From Medicago truncatula (Eukaryota > Streptophyta > Magnoliopsida > Fabales > Fabaceae): a DNA stretch of 64,000 nt. Under the pieces are notes generated by a model. That model saw only the letters and a list, made by a program, of their open reading frames with translations. It ran no database searches and was not told the DNA's origin. The stretch is taken from NCBI RefSeq assembly GCF_003473485.1, contig NC_053046.1, positions 43,299,832-43,363,831 of the forward strand, written 5' to 3'. How positions within the stretch are numbered: the stretch's first letter is position 1; every line of letters starts with the position of its first letter. Below, piece by piece: positions 12,528-20,658 of this stretch. The translations under genes were made by a program, and so were the position numbers.

Positions 12528-12690
12528 TGAACGGAAGCAAACAAAGCTCTCATCATCACGATGGCAAAAGAACAAAAGGACGAAAATTGGAAAGTGTAAG
12601 GAACACAGCGTAAATTGAAAATACAATTAAGTTTTGATGGTCTATGCTTGGTGACCAATGGTGATTTTCATTCAATATAATTGTTTGATA
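12528..12690 (-). pseudogene. Detached 5' end and promoter of RLP copy 1
   Basis: Bases 12528-12570 repeat the 'cttgaac.gaagca' segment that encodes LLQF in the other copies. Bases 12590-12680 match the region upstream of RLP copy 3, including the shared 'ctatgcttggtgaccaatgg' (copy 3 has 'ctttgcttgctgaccaatgg' near 23765). The TATAAATA seen in the other two promoters is lost. Confidence 0.6.
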
Positions 12691-13239
12691 TTTCTATTGG
12701 AATTTAAAGGCTAGAGAATGTCTATCCACATAAAATATATGCGTAGACTCATCTCGTCCAATGCATTAAGAACGTTGGAGACTAATCAAAAGGAAAAGAT
12801 TTCCACAAGTCATGATCATTGCGATCATTATAATCCTTAAAAAATCTATTCAAAAAAAATCAAGTTAACAAAATCAAAAGGAAAACATATCAACTTAATG
12901 ATCATTGGCTTGATTGATGTCTGAAGTACGAGTACATGGATGAAATATGTTCAATGAATTTCCAATACAATAAAGTGCACGAGTTGTAACTCTATAAAAA
13001 TAAATGGGGATAGTTTCACTCTAAGACCAACCCTGGCTTCAATAAACTCTTCAATGACAGATTGATATTCATCAAACCATTCAGCCTTCACAATCTTAAA
13101 ATCGTCATTTTTAATACGCGGAATAACTGACCTATGCCTGCGAAGAGAAGCTGAATTGCAGATTAAAAAATAAAGAAGTTGAGGATAAAAATAAGCAATA
13201 GAGGTAAATAAATATGAACCAGTGACCATAAATTGAAAG
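12691..13239 (-). other. Unidentified coding-like stretch on the minus strand
   Basis: The minus strand is open at about 13304-12951. The part at 13140-13020 encodes SLRRHRSVIPRIKNDDFKIV followed by KAEWFDEYQSVIEEFIEARV, which looks like real protein with charged, varied composition. The surrounding parts look intronic, with a possible acceptor before SLRRHR. I do not recognise the family. It may be one exon of a dead or unfound gene. Confidence 0.35.
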
Positions 13240-13590
13240 TCAGAATCAGATTTTATGACAAACAGATATTTTGGAAGTTGCCATACCAGTTTGTTATTAT
13301 ACAATTCAAAGAATAATCCTATAAACTTAATTGCGGTAACGAGAAATTAATCAATACGGTAAAAATCAATCAACCAAAAGGAATAAGAAAGCACAAGAAC
13401 ACAACAACACTTGAACCTGGTGTGGGCTATATTGAGATCACACATTCATTAGAATTATGAAGCTTATTCTCTCACACTCTTCTTTAGAAGGACCTCACCA
13501 AGACTGTTTTGCACATACTCTACTTTCCATTGGGTTAAGATTACGGATTTAAATAGAATGGTTAACTAACTACTTGTTACTGCATAGTAG
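13240..13590. repeat. Segmental duplication, left copy
   Basis: Nearly identical to 20265-20590 in direct orientation, starting at 'cagaatcagattttatgaca' and ending at 'actaactacttgttactg'. The two copies differ by short indels: one stretch of about 40 bp is absent from the right copy and one of about 30 bp from the left. It marks the duplication of the RLP unit. Confidence 0.9.
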
Positions 13591-14779
13591 TTATGTAAAT
13601 TATTGCAAAGCCTAAAAGTGTCTCCACCAACAAGATACACTCTATGCAGAGTTGCAGCATACTTTTTCAAACTAGATACCCTCTACCAAGTTCCTGTATC
13701 TCAACCAAAGATCTAAGTGTAGTAAATTGATACTAACAAAACATTCTAGAGTATACAATAAATCTTAGATAGATTAGTTGGTCACCACCAATACAATTAT
13801 CAGATGTACCATCCTAAGATATTCCAAATCTATATCAAGCTCTTCATTAATGAACATGAACCGATTATCTATGACTATGAGCCGTGCCACAATCTTTGGT
13901 GATGAAAAGTAAGAAACAGAGAAAACAAAAGTTATGATTCGATTAAAACCAGGACTAAAATCAGTTTGATTGGTGAACTTTCATAGTAAACAGGTAAAGC
14001 CACGGACATACCAAATAACCTCTGAAAGAATATTGAATATTCACAAAAGATTGTATATTAAAAAATCTAATCACAGAATAAGATATGCTAATATTATATC
14101 ACCAAAGTCTTTACATCACATCCACCAATACCATTGGTATCAAAAGTTCATAAAAAAATTACAGTCTTGTTATTATGATGGTAACATTATAAAGATTCAT
14201 TGGTGCTTCCATGCAGCAGCATATCACGATTCCAAATTGCTGCCTCTTTGTACTACATTCTCCCACCAATTTTCATGTATATATATGTTCATCTCAAGCA
14301 ATAGCCCATCACGCTACTTTGGAATCTGTTCTGCATAAGTGCGCAGCATAATTTTCATGACAGCACAGTTGTGAAATTTCTTTGAGTAAGATAATACACA
14401 GAAAACATGATAACTTTTGATGGCACATAAATCCTCAATAAAGCCTTCAACCGTAGCCTGCTAGTTTGCTGATTTCTTAGAGATGTCACCAAATACATGC
14501 ATAACATTTTGATAACTATTATTCATGCAAATATCAATTCATGAGATCCAAATATCAAACTAACCGTGTCTAGAATACAATTAGTTTGCTGCTTTTAAAA
14601 AATTAAAATGTTTAGAATGATCAAGAGTTTCTATCAATAATTCAGAAGTTTCGAGCAGTAGCCCATCCAGAGTTCCCTAGGCACATGTTCAATTGTCAAG
14701 TTTGTATTAATGCCTTGATTTGTGGTGTTCCTATGTCATTATGATTTCTTAGTTTTTCATTTTCTTTTCCTCGTATATA
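13591..14779. other. Spacer with no gene recognised
   Basis: A 122-codon plus-strand frame at 13970-14338 has no recognisable family and is rich in His, Tyr, Lys and Ser, as random AT-rich frames often are. This block, with the CWC22 fragment after it, has no counterpart beside RLP copy 3, so it was either inserted here or lost there. Confidence 0.5.
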
Positions 14780-15053
14780 TTTCAACCCGGCCCCAATTAT
14801 GCGAATAACGAAAAACGTTACGAAGAGCTAAAGAGTTTGGGCAAGAAGGAGGTAGAAGAATGTGAGGATGAGGAGAGTGAGGAAACCTCTGAAGCTGAAT
14901 CAGATGAAGATAATGAAGAGATCGCAGATCTAAGATGAGATTGATATGAATCTTATCAATCTTCGACGCTCAATCTACTTAACCAATATGTCATGTATAG
15001 ATTTCGAAGAAGCTGCTAACAAGCTTCTCAAAATTATTGAGCAAGGTAAGAAG
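14780..15053 (+). pseudogene. CWC22: Fragment of pre-mRNA splicing factor CWC22
   Basis: CWC22 is a spliceosome MIF4G/MA3 protein that guides eIF4A3 and exon-junction assembly. In the family an acidic linker joins the two domains, followed by the start of MA3. Here NEKRYEELKSLGKKEV is followed by an acidic run (EESEETSEAESDEDNEE, IADLR, then a stop). In another frame comes NLINLRRSIYLTNMSCIDF, then EEAANKLLKI, the start of the MA3 domain as I remember it from plant homologues. At least two frame changes (near 14795 and near 14935) and the absence of the rest of the gene show a dead fragment of about 90 residues. It may have been carried by a transposon or left by an ancient duplication. Confidence 0.75.
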
Positions 15054-15263
15054 GTAAGCATTAATTCAATTCACCAGATATACATAAACTTGCACTTTTA
15101 TTAAAAAAATAAAAAACACAGTACATTCAGAGTATAAACTTTACAATCCGAAATCAAACTAGCTAAATAAGAGTCGCAAGATTGTCACACTCAAAATCAA
15201 GATTATTTTAAACAGAAAGTAAAAAACCAACACACAACAGATAAAGTAACTACAACAATAAAA

Positions 15264-18200
15264 CTATGACATTTGCACCATCTGATTCTGATTCATGGTT
15301 GAACCATGTGCCCTCCTCACTCTTGTTCTCCTTGTCACTCTTCTCTTAGGCGGACCACCAAATATCATGACAAGCCATCTAGGCTTTCCAATTAAAAACA
15401 TATAATATCCAATGCATATTCCAATCACAAATCCACATCCATATCCAATCGCCACTGGTTTCCATCCAAATCTAAATTTCTCTTCACTCCAAGAGTTCTT
15501 GGCTGAAGGTGGAGAATGTTGTTCAGGTCCACATTTTTTTGACAAGGGTAATCCACATAACCCTGAATTTCCTTCATAGGAATCATTTGTAAATGTATTG
15601 AACTGCTTTCCTTGAGGTATTTCTCCCACAAGATGGTTATTTGAAATATCTAAGACTTCAAGAAAGCCCAAATTGGTTAGTTCTGCAGGAATCACATCAG
15701 TGAGCATATTTGATGAGAGATCCAACCATTCCAAGTTTGACAAGTATCCAATTGATTGGGGAATAGGACCATTGAGTCTGTTATGGGAAAGGTTAAGCCC
15801 TATGAGTGCATGTAGCTTTCCAATAGCATTTGGAATCTCTCCTTCAAATTTGTTTCTTGACATATCAATACTTACAAACTTTTTTGGAATTTTAACGAGT
15901 GTCATTTTGGTTCCTTTTGTTGCCACGGTCACAGAATCAGAGTAGTGTGCGTGTGTTGCTTGAAGCCCATTGGTTACTGGATACCACTCGTCCATGTATT
16001 GCAAATTGTTATCCCCAACCAATTGAGTATCATTCTTCATGGCTTCATAATTTTTTGAATAGGCTTTTGGTAGAAAACCACCAAAGTTATTTCCAGAGAT
16101 ATCAAAAATGATTAAGCTTGGAAATAGACGCTCAATCTTTAAATTGGCGATGGGACCATGAAACTTATTGTCTCGCAAAACCAGTACTTTCAAATCTTGA
16201 AGTGTTTGAAACCAATCAGGAAAATTGTCTTCTATTTTGTTGCTACCGAGGTTTAGAAACTCTAACTCTTTACAGCGAGACAAGGATTTTGGAAAATGGC
16301 CTTCTAACTGGTTGCCGTAGAGGTTCAGAGTGACAATACTACAGTTCTTTGAAAAGTTACTTGGCAAAGTACCATAAAACATGTTCATTTGTAGATTCAA
16401 AACTTGAAGGGATGGTGATTCAGCAAAACATTGTGGAATGATACCAGTCAAATCGTTGTAACCCAAGTTGAGAAATTGAAGTGAACTCATATTGCAAACT
16501 GCCAAAGGGATTTCACCATTCAGTAAATTATGACTAAGATCAAGGCCTGACAAATAACCATTGGATGTATTGACGTTAATCCATTGATCTATTGACGTGA
16601 ACAAGTTTTGAGAGAGGTTCAAAAATAGCAATGAATTTTTTTCAAGTAACCAATTGGGCATTCTTCCATGAAGTTTGTTATCAGAAATATCAAGTGATAT
16701 CAAATCTAAGAATTCTCCTTGTAAATTATGGAATTTGATCAAATTGACAGAAGACAATTCCAATACTTGTAGGCTAGAAAAACTATAATTGACATTGGAT
16801 TCAAAATTTAGAGATAATTGACTATTCCATGAAAGGGATAACATTTCTAGACATGTAAGTTTGGAGAAGAGTTGAAAATTGACAAGACCACTCAAGTCGT
16901 TCGAAGATAGAATTAAGTGAGATAGTTTTGTTAGGTTGAAAATGGACTCAGGAATATTGCCTTGTAGCCTGTTGTTGCTTAGAGTTAGCATGTTTAAAGA
17001 ATATGATGATATTTCACTGATATGCCCTGTAAGTCGATTATATGATAGATCTAAAATTGCCAAAGAAGGCAAAGATAACAAGGAGGAAGGAACTGTTCCA
17101 TTTAGCAAGTTGTCTTTTAAATTCAAATACATTAGCTTTTGGAGTCCTGTAATTTTGTTGGGTAGGGGACCCTCTAATTTGTTACCTCTACAATCTAATG
17201 TGAAAAGCTGAGTCAAGTTAAATAGTGAAGATGGAATTTGTCCTTCTAAATTGTTGGAAGTTAAATCGAGTTCTTGCAGTTTGGTCATCCCACCAAACAC
17301 ATCTGGGATTTGACCACTAAATGAATTCCACCCAAGATCCAAGTGAATGAGTTGTCGAAGGTTTGAAAGTGATGTTGGCAGCTCACCTTCAATTTTGTTA
17401 CCTCTCAAATCTAATTCTTGAAATTTGTTTGATATCTGAAATGCATTTGGAAGTCGACCATTGAGTTGGTTGTTATGGAGATCCAAGAAAGTTAGAGTTG
17501 GAAGTTTTAAAAGTGAGGATGGGATTGAACCATTTAGATGGTTTTCTGACAGAGTTAGAGTGGTGAAATGTGTGAGGTTAGAAAAAGACAAAGGAATTTC
17601 CCCTTTGAATGAGCAACGTGAAAAATCTAATATTCTAAGAGAAGTACTACAACTCAATTCTGGTAGTTGTCCTTCAAGGTTGTGATTATATGACATATCT
17701 AACTCTTGAATACTTGGTAAACAAAGTAGGCTTCTTTTCAGTTTTCCAGTTAATCCTGTTGATTTAAGATTAAGAGTAACCAAAGAGGAAGATTGGTTGA
17801 AGAGCAAAGCAATGGAGTTTGGTCTTATTGAAGACATATTTGTATTATCCAAAAACAGCTCCCTCAAATTTGTTGCATTTTGAACAAATCTCTTCAAGGT
17901 CGTCTCTTTCCAAACTAACTGATCATAACCGGTATATCCAGAGAGATGAAGTGATTGTAATTTGGAAAGGTGTGAGATTTGAATTGGAATTTCACCTTTA
18001 AAGAAACTACGAGACAAGTCAAGATGTGCAAGACTCATAAACCCACCAAACTTAGAATGAAAATGAGAGTAAGAGAAATCATTGTTAGAAAGGTTGAGTG
18101 TTTGAAGATGAACAAGATTGAAAAGGGTACTGTTAGGATGTAGTTTACCTTGAAGGCCTTCACAGCCAAGATTGAGGCCAATCACGTGACGAGTGATGGT

Positions 18201-18419
18201 ATCACACGTGACACCATTCCATGAGCAGCAATCAGTCCCATTTTTCCATGTTGCTGTTTTCAGAAGAGATCCATCACAAGAATAAAAAGATGCAATAATA
18301 GAGGTTTTGAACTGAAGCAAAGCAGAGCTCTCATCATGATGACATGAAAAATTGAAAGAAGAAGAGAAGGATGGAAAATGGAAGAGGAACAGATGCAATA
18401 ATAGAAGAAACCACGCCAT
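15264..18419 (-). CDS. LRR receptor-like protein, intact (RLP copy 2)
   Basis: A plasma-membrane receptor of the Cf-9/Ve1 type without a kinase. Such proteins bind ligands outside the cell and signal through partners such as SOBIR1. One exon, 1051 residues. A signal peptide (MAWFLLLLHLFLFHFPSFSS) is followed by the LRR cap with the Cys pair in GTDCCSWNGVTCD (about 61-73). Then come about 30 plant-type LRRs (LxxLxLSxNxLxGxIP) with an island segment near 790-830 and a late LRR block (SRNKFEGEIPNAIGKLHALI). A second cap holds GLCGLPLSKKCGPE. The membrane span at about 988-1011 has GxxxG spacing (GYGCGFVIGICIGYY), and the short basic tail ends MNQNQMVQMS. There is no kinase. The start at 18419 is fixed by the signal peptide. 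It is the only unbroken member of the three-gene cluster. Its ligand cannot be inferred. Confidence 0.95.
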   Translation of the reverse strand: MAWFLLLLHLFLFHFPSFSSSFNFSCHHDESSALLQFKTSIIASFYSCDGSLLKTATWKNGTDCCSWNGVTCDTITRHVIGLNLGCEGLQGKLHPNSTLFNLVHLQTLNLSNNDFSYSHFHSKFGGFMSLAHLDLSRSFFKGEIPIQISHLSKLQSLHLSGYTGYDQLVWKETTLKRFVQNATNLRELFLDNTNMSSIRPNSIALLFNQSSSLVTLNLKSTGLTGKLKRSLLCLPSIQELDMSYNHNLEGQLPELSCSTSLRILDFSRCSFKGEIPLSFSNLTHFTTLTLSENHLNGSIPSSLLKLPTLTFLDLHNNQLNGRLPNAFQISNKFQELDLRGNKIEGELPTSLSNLRQLIHLDLGWNSFSGQIPDVFGGMTKLQELDLTSNNLEGQIPSSLFNLTQLFTLDCRGNKLEGPLPNKITGLQKLMYLNLKDNLLNGTVPSSLLSLPSLAILDLSYNRLTGHISEISSYSLNMLTLSNNRLQGNIPESIFNLTKLSHLILSSNDLSGLVNFQLFSKLTCLEMLSLSWNSQLSLNFESNVNYSFSSLQVLELSSVNLIKFHNLQGEFLDLISLDISDNKLHGRMPNWLLEKNSLLFLNLSQNLFTSIDQWINVNTSNGYLSGLDLSHNLLNGEIPLAVCNMSSLQFLNLGYNDLTGIIPQCFAESPSLQVLNLQMNMFYGTLPSNFSKNCSIVTLNLYGNQLEGHFPKSLSRCKELEFLNLGSNKIEDNFPDWFQTLQDLKVLVLRDNKFHGPIANLKIERLFPSLIIFDISGNNFGGFLPKAYSKNYEAMKNDTQLVGDNNLQYMDEWYPVTNGLQATHAHYSDSVTVATKGTKMTLVKIPKKFVSIDMSRNKFEGEIPNAIGKLHALIGLNLSHNRLNGPIPQSIGYLSNLEWLDLSSNMLTDVIPAELTNLGFLEVLDISNNHLVGEIPQGKQFNTFTNDSYEGNSGLCGLPLSKKCGPEQHSPPSAKNSWSEEKFRFGWKPVAIGYGCGFVIGICIGYYMFLIGKPRWLVMIFGGPPKRRVTRRTRVRRAHGSTMNQNQMVQMS

Positions 18420-18522
18420 GAATGAATGATTTTGCAGAAAGTATTATTAAATGGTTTAACTCAAAGAAAGAAAATCAAAAGAAAAGTAAGTGTGGATGAA
18501 ATGGTAAGAAACACAACCTAAA

Positions 18523-18530
18523 TATTTATA
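18523..18530 (-). promoter_or_regulatory. TATA box of RLP copy 2
   Basis: TATAAATA on the minus strand, about 105 bp before the start codon, within 'ggctataaatatttaggttg'. The same sequence lies about 80 bp before the start of RLP copy 3, so the core promoter was duplicated with the gene. Confidence 0.65.
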
Positions 18531-18539
18531 GCCAAATTG

Positions 18540-19189
18540 AAAATACAGTAAGAGCATTCATTTTTAATAATAATATCATAGCATAATTTTCTTACTTTAT
18601 TTCAGGGGATCCTAACTTTATTCATTTTTGGTGATTTCGGTGACAGAAAGTCAAAAACTTTCCCCAGCTTTGCTATGCGTGTTCCTTTATGTTGATTTTT
18701 TTAACACATTTTGCTTGTAATAAAAAATAGTATTTGCATGACTTTCCTTTAATTTGGATTCGTAAAAAGCTTCTGTCATTTTCAAAACTTTGACTGGTTT
18801 TTTAATTTGTTTATGGATTCCTAACCTATGATGAACAAACACTCTTTAGATTAGACGTATCCAATGTTGGACATATGTCGTGTTTGACACTAACATATAT
18901 AATTACACTGAATTATAATTTTTGCAAATTATTAGCGATGTTGATGTGTTAGCGTCCGTATCCATATCCGTGTTTCACATCCCTAGCCAATAAAATACTT
19001 TGTACCAAATGGAGCTTGCAAATACATTTAGCAAGATGATCATCCAACTCCGACGCAAACAGATGCCAAGGGCACGAAGTTTCCCTCTCATCCACAAAAC
19101 CCCAGGCCTAAATGAATATTTTCTTAATGGAAGTCGACATAAAAACATTTGTCAAGAAAAAACAATAGCCATTCGAAGGGGCATTGGTG
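18540..19189. other. Upstream region of RLP copy 2
   Basis: No gene is recognised. Bases about 18850-18990 contain several 'gtgtt..gtccgtatccatatccgtg' phrases of the sort found in dispersed plant repeats. The plus-strand frame that begins at 19000 has protein similarity only from about 19308 on, in the element described next. Confidence 0.5.
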
Positions 19190-19190
19190 T

Positions 19191-20262
19191 GATTACCACT
19201 TCCTTTGCTCCACACATCTTTGTTATTCATTGGTGTGATTTTATCCGAATTCACAACAATTGGCGACCACCGTGGGGCATAGGCGTTATTGGTATAGTTG
19301 GTATCATGGGTTCAAAGTGGGACATCGAGAAGTTCACCGGAAATAATGATTTTGGGTTGTGGAAGGTTAAGATACAAGCGGTTTTGACACAACAAAAGTG
19401 TTTAGAAGCATTGAAGGGTGAAGCGGTGATGCCGGCGAGTTTGACACAAGCAGAGAAGCGAGAGATGATAGACAAGGCTAAGAGTGCCATTTTTTTATGT
19501 CTCGGAGATAAGGTCTTAAGGGATGTCGCGAGAGAAGCTACCGCGACGTCGATATGGGCTAAGTTGGAGTCATTGTGGATAAGGCCGTTGTACCTTGGGT
19601 CGTACGTTTGAAATCATGGCGCGATTCTGATAGGCGCGGCGCGATTTCGTCTGTCACTGTGTACTATACAAGTGTTTCTTTGCACAGTTTTGAAGGAGAG
19701 GTTTTAGAGTGAGAAACTTGGATTACAAAGGAGGTAACTTTAAGGTTGAGTATCTTTGTAGTGAGGTTCTCTTGGGTTGAGAAACATTGTATACACCTTG
19801 GGTAGTGAGATTTCACCATTGGAAGGATCAAAACACCTTGGGTAGTGAGATTTCACCATTGGAAGGATCAAAAAGCTTTCTTTTGTGTTTTCTCTTAGGA
19901 TTCATTGAGAGTGTGGGTGATATGAAAAATGGGTAGAAAGTAGGACTTGTTCTTTTGTAAGCTTATAAGCTAATTTCTTGTAACTCATTGTAACACTTTC
20001 ATCTTAGTGGATTGGGGGGCTGCTCTCTCCCCCAGATTAGGTCATATTAGATCGAACTGGGTCAACAATCTTGGTGTGTTTGTTCCTTTCTTTCATTGCT
20101 TATCTTTATTGTTTTGATTATGCTTGTGGTGTTGCTCTACAATTAGATTTAAGTCTGTTTTGTTGTTGTTGCTTGGAGACACTTTATCCATTGATTACCA
20201 CTTTCTTTGCTCCACACATCTTTGTTATTCATTAGTGTGATTTTGTCCGAATTCACAACAAA
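19191..20262 (+). mobile_element. Broken Ty1/copia-type LTR retrotransposon remnant
   Basis: A fossil. A gag-like start (MGSKWDIEKFTGNNDFGLWK, 19308 on) is followed by LTR-like sequence. A segment beginning 'attaccact' and ending 'ttcacaaca' occurs at about 19191-19257 and again at about 20198-20262, as expected of LTR tails. Most internal genes are missing. A 40-bp unit (19792-19831) is tandemly doubled at 19832-19871. It lies between RLP copies 2 and 3. The two flanking segments differ at few sites, which hints at modest age. Confidence 0.7.
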
Positions 20263-20264
20263 AC

Positions 20265-20590
20265 CAGAATCAGATTTTATGACAAACAGATATTTTGGAA
20301 GTTGCCATACCAGTTTGTTATTATACAATTCAAAGAATAATCCTATAAACTTAATTGCGGTAACGAGAAATTAATCAATACGGTAAAAATCAATCAACCA
20401 AAAGGAATAAGAAAGCACAAGAACACAACAACACTTGAACCATATTCTCTCAAACTCTTCTTTAGAAGGATCTCACCAGGACTGTTTTGCACATATTCTA
20501 CTTTCCATTGGGTTAAGATTCATATTTAAAGGAATCCTTAACCATAATTACGGATTTAAATAGAATGGTTAACTAACTACTTGTTACTGG
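20265..20590. repeat. Segmental duplication, right copy
   Basis: Direct copy of 13240-13590. Here it runs almost straight into the 3' flank of RLP copy 3 ('aagaagaaagtaaaaaacta', 20613), whereas beside RLP copy 2 about 1.6 kb of other sequence intervenes. Confidence 0.9.
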
Positions 20591-20658
20591 TTAACTAACA
20601 CTTTAAGAAGAAAGTAAAAAACTAATACACAATAGAGAAAATAACTAGAACAATAAAA

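Noticed and set aside
13970-14338. 122-codon plus-strand frame as a gene
   Set aside because: Composition typical of chance frames in AT-rich DNA; no domain, signal peptide or membrane pattern.
15673-18001. Plus-strand open frames opposite the intact RLP
   Set aside because: Antisense shadows of LRR repeats; they recur at equivalent places in the other RLP copies and match nothing known.
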